Shown here: in pieces, positions 52,613-62,500 of the stretch | Numbering within the stretch: position 1 is the first letter of the stretch | How the letters are laid out: every line of letters begins with the position of its first letter | Origin: Bacillus testis | GTDB lineage: Bacteria; Bacillota; Bacilli; Bacillales; DSM-1321 | Assembly: GCF_001243895.1 (NCBI RefSeq) | Contig: NZ_LN851186.1 | Location: 2,693,842 to 2,757,841 of the forward strand | Reading direction: 5' to 3' | DNA: 64,000 nt | Made by a program: the position numbers and the translations under genes | Notes under the pieces: model-generated | Databases searched by the model: none | What the model saw: the letters and a program-made list of their open reading frames with translations, nothing else | Told to the model about the DNA's origin: nothing

Positions 52613-53578
52613 TTACTGCTTCGTATGGTAAATAGTTCCGTCTGGTGTTTCTTCTCCGAAAATAAGGCCGGAATCCATCAAATAATCAAACTGTCCCAAC
52701 GTTTCGGACAACGTAAGGCCAAATTGATTTTCATACTTCTTCGGAAACAAGATCTTTGTCATCTCGAATACAGTGGTTGGCTGCTGCTTCAGATATCCAT
52801 AGACCCGCATAGCGCGTTCATGCTGTGATTGTAGCCGTTTAGCTATAAGAGGCTTAGGATCAGTGATTGGATTCCCATGTCCTGCATAAACGACGCCAAG
52901 CGGCAAACCAGCGATTTTCCGCAACGATTGATTCAATAGCAGCTGCGATTTTGGCCGCGATTGCCCTTCTTCCATCGGGGGTTCGATCAATGGATTAGGA
53001 GATACTTTCGCCAACAGTAAATCCCCGCCAAACATAGCCCCATCCTCTTCTCTGAACAGGACGATATGGCTTTCTGCGTGCCCTGGCGTTTCTAGGACCG
53101 TCCAGCCAGGATGGCCCGGAATTTCATCGCCTTCCTTCAACGTTCCCGTAAGGACTCGTGAGCTATGGACTTTCAAATTATTCTTTAGCCTGCCGAATAG
53201 GGAACGATAATTGTCGGGAACGCCCATTTCCTTTGCCAGCGCTAAAAAGAACTCCACATATTCACCGGTAAATTGTTCGCTATTTTCAAGCCAAGGATTA
53301 TTATTGGTGTGGCCGAGGAAAGGAATATTCTCCGGAAAAAAATCCACCCCTCCGACATGGTCGACGTGATGATGGGTAATAATGATTTGTTCGATATCTC
53401 TCATTGTTAAACCTAGAGCTTTCAAACCTGCCTTAATTGCTTCCTCTGATTCAGGTGTTTTGATCCCTGTATCGATTAAGGTCAATACATCGCCTTTCAG
53501 AACGAAGGCGTTTACATCTCCAACAGCAAAAGGGGTCGGGATGGCGATTCGTGCAAGATCATTGTTCCATTCTGTCAT
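52613..53578 (-). CDS. yqjP: MBL-fold metallohydrolase (YqjP-like)
   Basis: Metallo-beta-lactamase-fold hydrolase of 321 residues with the metal motif THHHVDHVGG, a later histidine in ETPGHAESHIVL and an aspartate in FGGDLLLAK. A winged-helix-like C-terminal domain (about 240-321) is of the LACTB2 type. Role unknown. AAGGTGA precedes the ATG. It is divergent from proI. Confidence 0.93.
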   Translation of the reverse strand: MTEWNNDLARIAIPTPFAVGDVNAFVLKGDVLTLIDTGIKTPESEEAIKAGLKALGLTMRDIEQIIITHHHVDHVGGVDFFPENIPFLGHTNNNPWLENSEQFTGEYVEFFLALAKEMGVPDNYRSLFGRLKNNLKVHSSRVLTGTLKEGDEIPGHPGWTVLETPGHAESHIVLFREEDGAMFGGDLLLAKVSPNPLIEPPMEEGQSRPKSQLLLNQSLRKIAGLPLGVVYAGHGNPITDPKPLIAKRLQSQHERAMRVYGYLKQQPTTVFEMTKILFPKKYENQFGLTLSETLGQFDYLMDSGLIFGEETPDGTIYHTKQ

Positions 53579-53794
53579 TTTATCTCACCTTATTATCATA
53601 AATTATGAATAACAATTCATGTATGATCATAAGTTTACTACTACGAAAACAAAAAGTCATGCAATTGCAGGATTTTTATTCCAATATTCCGTCTGAGTTG
53701 TTCCAATTAACCTATGGATTTCCACATTGCTTCATTTGCTATTGACACCCTATCCGCCTTCCTTCATAATCGATAAAAAACCTTTCATATAGTA

Positions 53795-54035
53795 AAGCGA
53801 TGAATGGGAATAGTAATGAATAGATGATAGCCAGAAAATGAACCCAAAGGCTGGAAGGTTCGTATATCCTCTCTATTTATGAACCTGCCCCATGAGCTTT
53901 CAGGAAAACCTGAACGTCCGTCCGGCGATATAGGATATCGAGTGCATCCTTTTGCTTCACTGAAAGGATGAACAAAGGTGGTAACACGGAAGCAAAGCCT
54001 TTCGTCCTTTCTATAGGACGAAGGGCTTTTATATT
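53795..54035 (+). ncRNA. T-box riboswitch, proline specific, upstream of proI
   Basis: Leader that senses uncharged tRNA-Pro. Stem I shows the specifier loop AGTA ... GAA-CCT-G between stems ATGGG / CCCAT and ATGAATAG / CTATTTAT; the specifier CCT (53884-53886) codes for proline. The T-box AACAAAGGTGGTAACACGGA lies at 53971-53990 with TGGT to pair with the tRNA 3' end. A terminator follows at 53996-54030 (AGCCTTTCGTCCT / AGGACGAAGGGCT, then TTTT). The same gene is T-box controlled in B. subtilis. Confidence 0.93.
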
Positions 54036-54118
54036 TTCAGTATCCGCAGATTTTACTGGTTACAGCGGCAACAGCTGCTATTTACTTACAACCAATTTTT
54101 AAAGGAGGAAATTAACAA

Positions 54119-54961
54119 ATGAAATTATCTTTTTTAGGGTGCGGCTCTATGGCTGAGGCGATGATTTCCGGCATGGCCACCCAAGGAATTGTACAGCCAC
54201 AATCGATTTTCGTGAAGAACCGCCACAATCCTGAACGAATGGCATTCTTGCAGGATACGTATGGCGTAACACCTGCCTCCTCTTATGAAGAATTAATGGA
54301 CAGCGCGGATATCATCGTGCTTGCCGTCAAGCCAAAAGACGTTTTTCAAGCATTGTCTGAGATAAGGGAATCGATCACACCGGATATGCTCATCCTTTCT
54401 GTTGCCGCTGGGGTTTCAATCACAAGCATTGAACGGATCGTCGGCCAAGCCAATCCTGTTGTCCGCTGTATGCCCAATACCTCCGCTGCTGTGGGCAAAT
54501 CGGCTACTGCCCTGGCACATAATCGTTTTGTCTCCGCGGATCAACTGCAGCAAATCATTTTGCTTCTGCAAACATTCGGAACGGTATCAATTGTGGATGA
54601 AGATCAGCTCGATGCCGTGACCGGTTTATCAGGCAGCGGCCCGGCTTATATCTATTATCTTGTCGAAGCCATGGAAGCCGCAGCTGCCGAAATCGGCCTT
54701 GAGCAAAAACAAGGAAAAGACTTAATCCTGCAGACAATCATTGGCGCAGCGGAAATGCTGAAGAATTCACCAAAAACACCCCGGCAACTGCGAAAAGAGG
54801 TGACATCTCCGGGAGGGACAACTGAAGCGGGAATAAAAATCCTGCAATCCGAAGAGGTCAAACAGGCTTTCATCAACTGCATTACGGAAGCAGCCAAGCA
54901 ATCGAAGCGGATGGGTGAAAAGCTAGCGATGGAAATGGATGAAAAATTGACAAAATTGTAA
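54119..54961 (+). CDS. proI: Pyrroline-5-carboxylate reductase
   Basis: Enzyme of 280 residues that reduces pyrroline-5-carboxylate to proline with NAD(P)H, the last step of proline synthesis. Rossmann motif FLGCGSMAEAMISG at the N terminus; the signature DAVTGLSGSGPAYIYYLVEA and the C-terminal EVTSPGGTTEAGI motif are intact. AAAGGAGG precedes the ATG. Controlled by the proline T-box in front. Confidence 0.97.
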   Translation: MKLSFLGCGSMAEAMISGMATQGIVQPQSIFVKNRHNPERMAFLQDTYGVTPASSYEELMDSADIIVLAVKPKDVFQALSEIRESITPDMLILSVAAGVSITSIERIVGQANPVVRCMPNTSAAVGKSATALAHNRFVSADQLQQIILLLQTFGTVSIVDEDQLDAVTGLSGSGPAYIYYLVEAMEAAAAEIGLEQKQGKDLILQTIIGAAEMLKNSPKTPRQLRKEVTSPGGTTEAGIKILQSEEVKQAFINCITEAAKQSKRMGEKLAMEMDEKLTKL

Positions 54962-55148
54962 GTGCTTCTCTTTTGCCTAGATCGCACCGTTTGTTTATAA
55001 CTGAATAAGAGAGGGAAAAGTTTGGACTAGCCAGTGTTCTCTTTAACGCTAAGTCTCCATACTTACACGCTGCTACAAAACTTAGCATTCATTAAAGAAG
55101 CAGCAGAACATTTTCTATTCTCCATGTTTATCAAAAGGAGCGTTATCA

Positions 55149-56165
55149 ATGAGCAAAAAACTATTCACACCTTTTACTATTAAAGATGTTACATTAAAAA
55201 ACAGGATTGTTATGTCGCCGATGTGCATGTACAGCGCAACCAATGAACAAGGTTTTGTGGAAGATTGGCATCTTGTCCATTACGGAAGCAGGGCTGTAGG
55301 CGGCACAGGCTTAATTATCCTGGAAGCGACAGCGGTTTCTCCACAGGGGCGCATCTCTGCGCAGGATTTAGGCATCTGGGATGACAAGCATATAGAAGGC
55401 CTATCTCATATTGTCCGTATCCTTCACAGCAATGAGGCCAAGGCCGGAATCCAGCTCGCCCACGCAGGACGCAAAGCAACAGTGGACGGCACAATTTATG
55501 CGCCCAGCGCCTTGGCTTTCGATGAATCCTATAAAACGCCTGCCGCTATGACTGTAGATGATATCAACCAAACAATTGCTGACTTCAAAGCAGCAGCGCG
55601 GCGAGCCAAAGAAGCGGGCTTCGACATTATTGAACTGCATGGCGCCCACGGCTATTTGCTGAATGAATTCCTGTCCCCGCTTGCCAATAAGCGGACAGAC
55701 AAGTATGGCGGCAGTGAACAGAACCGTTACCGCCTCGTCAAGGAAATCATTGAGGCCGTGAAGCAAGAATGGGACGGCCCTCTATTCGTCCGTATATCGG
55801 CGAATGACTATCATCAGGAAGGAATGACCCCTGAAGATTATGTCTCATTTGCCAAATGGATGAAAGAAGATGGCGTCGACTTGATAGATGTCAGCTCTGG
55901 TGCGGTTGTTCCCGCTAAGATTCAGGCATTCCCCGGCTACCAGGTTCCATTCAGTGATGTCATCCGCAATGAAGCGGATATTCCAACCGGCGCCGTCGGT
56001 ATTATTACTTCAGCTGTGCAGGCTGAAGAAATTCTTCAAAATAACCGTGCCGACCTTATCTTCATGGGGCGCGAGCTGCTTCGAAACCCTTATTGGCCGA
56101 GAACAGCAGCAGCGGAATTGCATACGGAAATCACCCCTCCCGTCCAATACGAAAGAGGCTGGTAA
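55149..56165 (+). CDS. namA: NADPH dehydrogenase, old yellow enzyme
   Basis: FMN-dependent ene-reductase of 338 residues (YqjM). C26 and Y28 (SPMCMYS), which tune the flavin in YqjM, and the substrate-binding histidines in [16 protein letters not shown] are conserved. It reduces activated double bonds of electrophiles. AAAAGGAG precedes the ATG. Same order after proI as in B. subtilis, without yqjN. Confidence 0.95.
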   Translation: MSKKLFTPFTIKDVTLKNRIVMSPMCMYSATNEQGFVEDWHLVHYGSRAVGGTGLIILEATAVSPQGRISAQDLGIWDDKHIEGLSHIVRILHSNEAKAGIQLAHAGRKATVDGTIYAPSALAFDESYKTPAAMTVDDINQTIADFKAAARRAKEAGFDIIELHGAHGYLLNEFLSPLANKRTDKYGGSEQNRYRLVKEIIEAVKQEWDGPLFVRISANDYHQEGMTPEDYVSFAKWMKEDGVDLIDVSSGAVVPAKIQAFPGYQVPFSDVIRNEADIPTGAVGIITSAVQAEEILQNNRADLIFMGRELLRNPYWPRTAAAELHTEITPPVQYERGW

Positions 56166-56302
56166 AAACGTTCAAGGGCGATTAGGGGGCGTTCATTCAT
56201 CACTCACCAATCTTTCATACCTGTCGTTTGATTTCCTATTGGTCTTTCGCTCTTGTGTTGAAGCGGTAGTTTAACGCCAGTTAGAATGGATAAATATTTA
56301 AA

Positions 56303-56335
56303 GGCAATCTCCAACCAAGGAAGATTGCCTTTTTT
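56303..56335. terminator. Bidirectional terminator
   Basis: 8-bp stem GGCAATCT / AGATTGCC then T6, between namA (+) and the deacylase gene (-). Confidence 0.85.
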
Positions 56336-56341
56336 GAGTTA

Positions 56342-56827
56342 CTATAATGCACTATATAGCGGTGGATGCGCTGCCCAATCGAGAAACCGCTCAAAATCTT
56401 TGAAGGATAGAATCAACGTTGTCGTATTGATGTTTGGATGGAAGCCGACGGTATCATTTCGGTCAATGCTGCTATCGATCACCACCTGAATTCGATGGTT
56501 GCTGTCGTGCGCAAGGGCCAGCGGGGTGACCGTTCCCGGCTGCAAACCCAATAGATCATCTAGCTCTGCCGGTGTGGCAAAAGACAAGCGGGAGCAATTC
56601 AATCCAGCTGCCAGTTGTTTCAAGTCCGCACTTTTTTCGTCAGGTAAAATAACCAGATAAAACGCTTTGCCTTTTTTTGTTTTCAACAAAAGATTTTTCA
56701 CCTGAGGTCCGGGCAAAACAGCATCATACCTTTTGACTGAAAAAATGGGTTCATGGTCTACGCGTTGATAAGAAATGCCGAGCTGCTGCAGTATTTTGTA
56801 GGCTTCTGCTTCTGTTGGTTTTTTCAT
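56342..56827 (-). CDS. YbaK/ProX-type aminoacyl-tRNA deacylase
   Basis: Protein of 161 residues with a single YbaK/EbsC-type domain, which hydrolyses mis-charged tRNA-Pro (for example Ala-tRNA-Pro) in trans. Typical segments: VKNLLLKTKKGKAFYLVILP (catalytic lysine region) and LGLQPGTVTPLAL. GGAGGG precedes the ATG. It is interesting that it lies near proI, but there is no shared promoter. Confidence 0.88.
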   Translation of the reverse strand: MKKPTEAEAYKILQQLGISYQRVDHEPIFSVKRYDAVLPGPQVKNLLLKTKKGKAFYLVILPDEKSADLKQLAAGLNCSRLSFATPAELDDLLGLQPGTVTPLALAHDSNHRIQVVIDSSIDRNDTVGFHPNINTTTLILSFKDFERFLDWAAHPPLYSAL

Positions 56828-57143
56828 ATTTTCCCTCCTGATCGATTAAAACGGCTTTCAGCTAGTCCATCCCCTCTCCTGACTATTCAGGAGCACTCTA
56901 TTGTTCCAGTATAACATTTACTGTTGCCTAAAATCACGACTGCCCGTCTTTATTCTTACTGGCGCTTGATACTCCACTTGCATTTTCCATTCTCGCTCTC
57001 GCATTGATGCGGGAGTCTTAGTGTTAGTTAAAATGGAATTAAATGACAGATAAATAGACTGAATCGGAAAAAATTACCATCAAGTTGTCGTTATTTGTGA
57101 TAAAATGGAAACTAATGAAAAGTATGGGAGGTATTATATATAA
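56828..57143. other. Intergenic stretch with a possible repeat fragment
   Basis: GCATTGATGCGGGAGTCTTA at 56999-57018 resembles the left part of the family B repeat. Otherwise only the promoter region of the amidase gene; no coding frame is credible. Confidence 0.35.
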
Positions 57144-58595
57144 ATGAAAGCTGTATTGAAACTATGTCTCAGCCTGCTAGTAATGGCTTCTGGCATCCTG
57201 ATTGCCGGGCATTCCAAGGCAGATGCCGCTGTAATCTTCAGCGATATACCTGCTGGCCATCAAGCATTCAATGAAATTACATACCTTGCTCAAGGAAAAA
57301 TAGTAAGCGGAGACATATCAGGCAAATTCAATCCCAAAGCCAATGTAACAAGAGCAGAAGCCACTGCCATGATTGGCCGCGTATTGAACCTGAACGGAAA
57401 CAAAAGAAAAACAGTATTCAAAGATGTAGGCAGCGCCAATTTCGCTTCCGGTTATATCCAGTCAGCAGTCGACAAGAATATTATTTCCGGTTACAGCGAT
57501 CGGTCATTCAAACCTAACGGCCTCGTAACCCGCGGCGAAATGGCCATTATGATTTGTAAAGCGTTCGATTACAGTTTCGGCAATTCTTCATCAGGGGCGG
57601 CACAAGCCATTAAAAACCGCGGCATCGACTCCGGTGTGGAAGACGGTACATTCGGCTTTAACCGAACCAGCGACCGGGCAACGACAGCAATATTCTTAGC
57701 GAGAGCGATCAATGCCGATCTCAGAACCAATCACAGTGTATCCTTCAACAAAGTGAAATATGTAAACACTGCAAATTTAAATGTCCGGACAGGCCCGAAC
57801 ACAAACTATAGTATCAGCGGCAAACTGAATATCCAGGACCGGGTGGCGACAGCCTATCAAGCCGGCAGTTGGACCTATATCAAATCGGATAGCGGCATTA
57901 CCGGATTCGTTCTTGACAGCTATTTATCCGTAAATCCTCTGCCAACAACAGGAGGAAGCGCCGATGACACGCCGAACGAAGACGGTACCCCATCAAGCCC
58001 GCTTTCTTCCCAAACAATCGTCATCGATCCCGGCCATGGCGGCAAGGATACCGGAAAAATTGGGCTAAACAAAGTAAAAGAAAAAGACATCAACCTTGAT
58101 GTAGCACTTAGATTAAAGGCAATCGCACTAAAAACGCCTTTCAATATCAAATTAACGCGTGAAAATGATACTTTCCCTGAATTAAGGGATCGCGTGGCCT
58201 TTGCCAAACAGGCTAAAGCAAACATTTTTGTGAGCATCCATTCCAATGCTGGAAAAGGCACAGGCGCCGAAACCTACTATTATTCTTCCAGTGCCTATAA
58301 TCCACATGTAGCCGACAGCATGGCATTGGCGAAATTCATCCAAGATCGATTGACTGTAGCGCTGGATATGAAAGACCGCGGCATCAAAAATGGAGATCTG
58401 CACGTCATACGGGAAAACTCGATGCCTGCAGTCCTTACTGAACTTGGATTCCTGGATCGTAAAGAAGATTTTGATAAGCTGAACAACCCGGACTACCGCC
58501 AAAAAGCGGCCGGTGCCATCTACATGGGTATACTCGATTATTACCAAAAGAAAGGCTATAACGTAGATTCCCTATACAGCTACGCAAGCAATTAA
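57144..58595 (+). CDS. Cell-wall amidase with SLH and SH3 domains
   Basis: Secreted N-acetylmuramoyl-L-alanine amidase of 483 residues. Signal peptide (about 1-28, ending KADA), SLH modules at about 30-190 (FSDIPAGHQAFNEITYLAQG, then NPKANVTRAEATAMIGRVL) that would anchor it to wall polymer, a bacterial SH3 domain at about 208-265 (ANLNVRTGPNTNYSISGKL), then Amidase_3 at about 293-477. Zinc ligands lie in VIDPGHGGKDTG, a glutamate region KEKDINLDVA and SIHSN. It cleaves the bond between MurNAc and stem peptide. GGGAGG is upstream. Confidence 0.93.
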   Translation: MKAVLKLCLSLLVMASGILIAGHSKADAAVIFSDIPAGHQAFNEITYLAQGKIVSGDISGKFNPKANVTRAEATAMIGRVLNLNGNKRKTVFKDVGSANFASGYIQSAVDKNIISGYSDRSFKPNGLVTRGEMAIMICKAFDYSFGNSSSGAAQAIKNRGIDSGVEDGTFGFNRTSDRATTAIFLARAINADLRTNHSVSFNKVKYVNTANLNVRTGPNTNYSISGKLNIQDRVATAYQAGSWTYIKSDSGITGFVLDSYLSVNPLPTTGGSADDTPNEDGTPSSPLSSQTIVIDPGHGGKDTGKIGLNKVKEKDINLDVALRLKAIALKTPFNIKLTRENDTFPELRDRVAFAKQAKANIFVSIHSNAGKGTGAETYYYSSSAYNPHVADSMALAKFIQDRLTVALDMKDRGIKNGDLHVIRENSMPAVLTELGFLDRKEDFDKLNNPDYRQKAAGAIYMGILDYYQKKGYNVDSLYSYASN

Positions 58596-58599
58596 GGGC

Positions 58600-58632
58600 G
58601 AAGGCTGGAGCACAAAGCTCCAGCCTTCTTTA
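58600..58632 (+). terminator. Terminator of the amidase gene
   Basis: Perfect 12-bp stem GAAGGCTGGAGC / GCTCCAGCCTTC then TTTATTT. Confidence 0.92.
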
Positions 58633-58740
58633 TTTCTACACTATATATTCCCTTCACAAAGAAGCAATATCTACAACCGGCCACCGCCCTGCAATAAGAT
58701 AAAATAAAGGTATCAATCATAAGAGAGGAATCATTACAGG

Positions 58741-59697
58741 ATGAGAAAAACAGCTATTCTACTTGCGAATCTCGGTACGCCCGCAAGCCCTTCAGAATCG
58801 GATGTCCGGATTTACTTACAGGAATTTCTGGGCGACCGGCGGGTCATCGATATGCCAGGCTATAAATGGAAGCCTATCCTTCATGGCATCATACTGCGTA
58901 CCCGTCCAAAAAAATCAGCTGCCCTCTATAAAAAAATATGGACCAGCGCTGGTTCGCCCATCATGGTTCACAGCGTCAACCAGCAACGCATGCTGCAGGA
59001 AAGACTGAAAGATAGAGGCGTCAAAGTCTTGCTGGGAATGAATTACGGCCAACCCAGCATCACATCCAAACTTGCGGAGCTGAAAGAATGGGGAGTGGAA
59101 AAACTGATCGTGCTGCCGTTGTTCCCGCAATATTCCTCCACAACGACAGCATCCGTATTCGACCATGTCTGCAGGGTGTTGAAAACCTGGCGCAGCATGC
59201 CGGAATTATGCTTTGTCCGTGACTTTCCGGACAATGAATATTTCATCCGGCTTCTCTCCCAAAGAAGTATAGAATGCACCCAAAAATATGGCGAGCCGGA
59301 TGCCCTTATTCTTTCCTATCACGGAATCCCGCAGCGATATGCCGACGAAGGCGATGATTACCCCAAGCGGTGCAGGAAAACGACAGAGGCAGTGAAGAAA
59401 CAATTGCCGCATCTGGATATTGTCGAGAGCTTTCAAAGTAAGTTTGGCAAGGAGCCATGGCTTCTTCCTTCAACTGGAGATATCCTAAAGCAGCTGGCCG
59501 GGCAAGGAAAAACGCATGTTCAAATCATGGCTCCTGCCTTTGCAGCTGATTGCCTGGAAACATTGGAAGAACTTGAAGACGAACACAGAAGCATCTTTAG
59601 CAAAGCAGGAGGCAAGGAATACCACTACCTTCCCGCTGCTAATGATGACCCTTTGTTCATCGATTGCCTTGTCCATATCGCCGAAAAATATCTATAA
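58741..59697 (+). CDS. hemH: Ferrochelatase of the proteobacterial type
   Basis: Iron chelatase of 318 residues. The catalytic H194 is in LSYHGIPQRYADEGDDYP, and the glutamate E273 in FAADCLETLEE. These segments, and GILLANLGTP-like and GSPIMVHS-like ones, are almost those of E. coli HemH. The usual Bacillus enzyme (CpfC) begins very differently (GLLVMAYGTP) and acts on coproporphyrin. This gene therefore looks like the protoporphyrin-type enzyme and may have been acquired. Monocistronic, between the amidase and rnz. Confidence 0.93.
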   Translation: MRKTAILLANLGTPASPSESDVRIYLQEFLGDRRVIDMPGYKWKPILHGIILRTRPKKSAALYKKIWTSAGSPIMVHSVNQQRMLQERLKDRGVKVLLGMNYGQPSITSKLAELKEWGVEKLIVLPLFPQYSSTTTASVFDHVCRVLKTWRSMPELCFVRDFPDNEYFIRLLSQRSIECTQKYGEPDALILSYHGIPQRYADEGDDYPKRCRKTTEAVKKQLPHLDIVESFQSKFGKEPWLLPSTGDILKQLAGQGKTHVQIMAPAFAADCLETLEELEDEHRSIFSKAGGKEYHYLPAANDDPLFIDCLVHIAEKYL

Positions 59698-59698
59698 G

Positions 59699-59737
59699 AA
59701 AAAACGCCTGCGGCCATCATCCCTGCAGGCGTTTTTT
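59699..59737. terminator. Bidirectional terminator
   Basis: 11-bp stem AAAACGCCTGC / GCAGGCGTTTT with A and T runs, between hemH (+) and rnz (-). Confidence 0.9.
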
Positions 59738-59739
59738 AC

Positions 59740-60669
59740 TCATTGCTTCTCTTTATTCAATTCGACCTGCAAAAAATCCTCCGCTATGATCGTTTGAGGA
59801 AAAATAGCACGGGCTTCTTCCAGCAACAAAGGAATTTCCTCAGGTAAATAACGCGAACTGATATGCGTCAAAATCAACTGGCCGGCGCCTGCTTCTTTAG
59901 CTGTCCGCGCTGCCTGGGCAGTCGTTGAATGATAGTATTCATACGCCATGTCCCCGCTGTCCGCTGAAAATGTCGCTTCATGCAGCAGATAATCACATTC
60001 TTCGGCGAGTTTTTTGCTATTTGCACAAGTGCGCGTGTCGCCTAATAGCGTCAGGACTCGCCCTTTCTTTGGCTCTCCGACAAATTCTTTGCCGTCGACA
60101 ATCCGGCCATCCTCCAACTGCACGGTCTCGCCATTTTTAATCTGTTTGTAAATCGGGCCAGGCTTGATGCCGAGCGTTTTCAGCCTGTCCACCATCAGCT
60201 CGCCGGGGCGGTCTTTCTCCACAACCCGGAAGCCGAAGCATTCGATTCCATGGTCCAGTCTGGCCGCTTCCACCATGAAAGTATCATCTTCAAAAATACA
60301 GCCTTCTTCAATCTCTTCGATGATCAGCTTATATTTCAGATGCGTGCCGCTGATTTGAAGAGAGGTCTCAATGTAGGCTTTAATTCCCTTCGGTCCGTAA
60401 ACCGTGCAATCACTGATTCCGCCCTGAAAAGAACGGGAACTCAGCAAACCGGGCAGCCCGTATATATGGTCACCATGCAAATGGGTGATAAAGATTTTTT
60501 CAATTTTGCTCGGTTTTACATGCGTATGGAGAATTTGATGTTGAGTGGCTTCCCCGCAATCAAACAACCATACCGCTTTTCTCTCTTCCAATAATTGCAA
60601 TGCCACAGAAGAGACATTGCGTTTTTTGGCAGGGACGCCGGCCCCTGTCCCCAAAAATACAAAATTCAC
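59740..60669 (-). CDS. rnz: Ribonuclease Z
   Basis: tRNA 3' processing endonuclease of 309 residues. Zinc motif [17 protein letters not shown], further ligands in GDTRTC and ILTHISSRY. The start is GTG at 60669 (6 nt after GGGGGG), which gives [11 protein letters not shown], equal in position to B. subtilis MELLFLGTGAG; a TTG two codons earlier is less likely. Between hemH and zwf; in B. subtilis rnz also neighbours zwf. Confidence 0.95.
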   Translation of the reverse strand: MNFVFLGTGAGVPAKKRNVSSVALQLLEERKAVWLFDCGEATQHQILHTHVKPSKIEKIFITHLHGDHIYGLPGLLSSRSFQGGISDCTVYGPKGIKAYIETSLQISGTHLKYKLIIEEIEEGCIFEDDTFMVEAARLDHGIECFGFRVVEKDRPGELMVDRLKTLGIKPGPIYKQIKNGETVQLEDGRIVDGKEFVGEPKKGRVLTLLGDTRTCANSKKLAEECDYLLHEATFSADSGDMAYEYYHSTTAQAARTAKEAGAGQLILTHISSRYLPEEIPLLLEEARAIFPQTIIAEDFLQVELNKEKQ

Positions 60670-60933
60670 ATGCAACCCCCCTGATTAAATAACGTTCTAT
60701 AGTATTCCACTATTTCCTTTTAAACGATTATTTAAGCTTTATAACCTTATGGCGGTACTTTATAGTGCCAAAATAATTGTATCAAAGAAAAGATAAGGGA
60801 TGTAAATTTCTTTTCTGCTTCCAAAGCGATATAATATGAGTGAATGTTTCAAATAAACTGAACGTATAAAGCCAATTTGGTAGCTAAGCGAAGAATGCTG
60901 CTTACCGGAATTCCTAAGAAAAGAGGTCGTAAC

Positions 60934-62439
60934 ATGAATACGAAACAGCCACCTACATCACTAATCATGCTTTTCGGAGCAACCGGAGATTTGGCTATGC
61001 GCAAATTGTATCCATCCTTATTCCGCTTATATCGGAAAGGAAAAATCAATGAGCACTTTGCCGTGATAGGTGTAGCGAGACGCCCGCTGACCCAAGAACA
61101 ATATCAAGCAAATATCATGGATTCTGTCCAGTCCGCGCTTGAAAATGTCAAATTGGATGATCTGAAGCGTTTTGCGACACATTTTTATTATCATTCTCAT
61201 GATGTATCGGATACCGAATCATATGCAGACCTTAAGCGGATTGCCGAAGAAATGGACAAGAAATATCAATTACAGGGAAACCGCCTATTCTATATGGCGA
61301 TGGCGCCTGAATTCTTCGGATTAATCAGCAATCACTTAAAATCGTCAGGTTTAACGGATACTAAAGGCTATAAGCGTGTCATCATCGAAAAACCGTTCGG
61401 CCATGATTTTGAATCAGCTCAAGAGCTGAACAATATGATACGGAATTCGTTTGAAGAAGATGAAATCTACCGTATTGATCATTATCTAGGAAAAGAAATG
61501 GTCCAAAATATTGAAGTGATTCGTTTTTCGAACGCCATGTTCGAACCATTATGGAACAACCGTTATATCTCCAATATCCAGATCACGTCCAGTGAAACAT
61601 TGGGAGTGGAAGAACGGGGGCGCTATTATGATAAGAGCGGCGCTTTGAAGGATATGTTCCAAAATCATATGATGCAAATACTAGCTCTATTGGCTATGGA
61701 GCCTCCGATCAGTTTAACGACGGAAGAAATCAGAAGCGAGAAAGTGCGTGTGCTGCGGTCACTGCGAGCCTATTCAGATGAAGAATTGGCTGAAAATTTT
61801 GTCAGAGGCCAATACGGACCGGGAACAGCCGGCTCCGAATCCCTTCCTTCCTATCGCGAGGAACCGATGGTCGATGAACAGTCGAACACAGAAACGTATG
61901 TAGCCGGCAAGCTGAAAATCGATAACTTCCGCTGGGCTGGCGTGCCTTTCTATATCCGTACCGGTAAGAGAATGGCCACCAAATCAACAAAAATTGTCGT
62001 ACAGTTCAAGGATATACCGATGAATCTGTATTATAATCCGCAGGAAGAGTTGAATCCAAACCTGCTTGTCATCCATATCCAGCCAGACGAAGGGATTACC
62101 CTTCACTTGAATGTTAAGAAATCAGGCAAAAATGGCACTACTCCAATTCGCTTGAACTATTGCAATAAAAGCAGCGACAAAATGAATACACCAGAAGCAT
62201 ATGAAAAACTATTGTTTGACAGCATGGTCGGTGACACAACCAACTTTACCCACTGGGATGAAGTGGCGCTGTCTTGGAAATTCGTGGATGCCATCGCGCG
62301 CATCTGGAAGGAGAATCCGGAACCCGATTTCCCCAACTATGCATCTGGATCGATGGGGCCTGCTAAAGCCGATGAACTGCTTGAAAAAGACGGAAATATG
62401 TGGTGGCCGATTGAGGATTTTGAAATCGAAAGCTGTTAA
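60934..62439 (+). CDS. zwf: Glucose-6-phosphate 1-dehydrogenase
   Basis: First enzyme of the oxidative pentose phosphate pathway, 501 residues. NADP motif LFGATGDLAMRKLYPSLF, the active-site RIDHYLGKEMVQN and the FYIRTGKRMA segment are intact. The ATG at 60934 has AGAGGT upstream; an in-frame start at 60877 is unlike the family. Next to rnz as in B. subtilis, where gndA usually follows; here a methyltransferase gene in opposite direction follows instead. Confidence 0.96.
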   Translation: MNTKQPPTSLIMLFGATGDLAMRKLYPSLFRLYRKGKINEHFAVIGVARRPLTQEQYQANIMDSVQSALENVKLDDLKRFATHFYYHSHDVSDTESYADLKRIAEEMDKKYQLQGNRLFYMAMAPEFFGLISNHLKSSGLTDTKGYKRVIIEKPFGHDFESAQELNNMIRNSFEEDEIYRIDHYLGKEMVQNIEVIRFSNAMFEPLWNNRYISNIQITSSETLGVEERGRYYDKSGALKDMFQNHMMQILALLAMEPPISLTTEEIRSEKVRVLRSLRAYSDEELAENFVRGQYGPGTAGSESLPSYREEPMVDEQSNTETYVAGKLKIDNFRWAGVPFYIRTGKRMATKSTKIVVQFKDIPMNLYYNPQEELNPNLLVIHIQPDEGITLHLNVKKSGKNGTTPIRLNYCNKSSDKMNTPEAYEKLLFDSMVGDTTNFTHWDEVALSWKFVDAIARIWKENPEPDFPNYASGSMGPAKADELLEKDGNMWWPIEDFEIESC

Positions 62440-62446
62440 AAAAACC

Positions 62447-62485
62447 AAAAATGGCACTTCCTCCAGAAGAGAAGTGCCATTTTTT
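62447..62485. terminator. Bidirectional terminator
   Basis: Perfect 13-14-bp stem AAAATGGCACTTC / GAAGTGCCATTTT with T6, between zwf (+) and the methyltransferase gene (-). Confidence 0.92.
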
Positions 62486-62500
62486 CGATTGTTCACCTTA

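Noticed and set aside
53838..53849. GAACCCA as the T-box specifier (CCC)
   Set aside because: It lies in the distal stem region; only CCT at 53884 sits opposite AGTA between two pairing stems.
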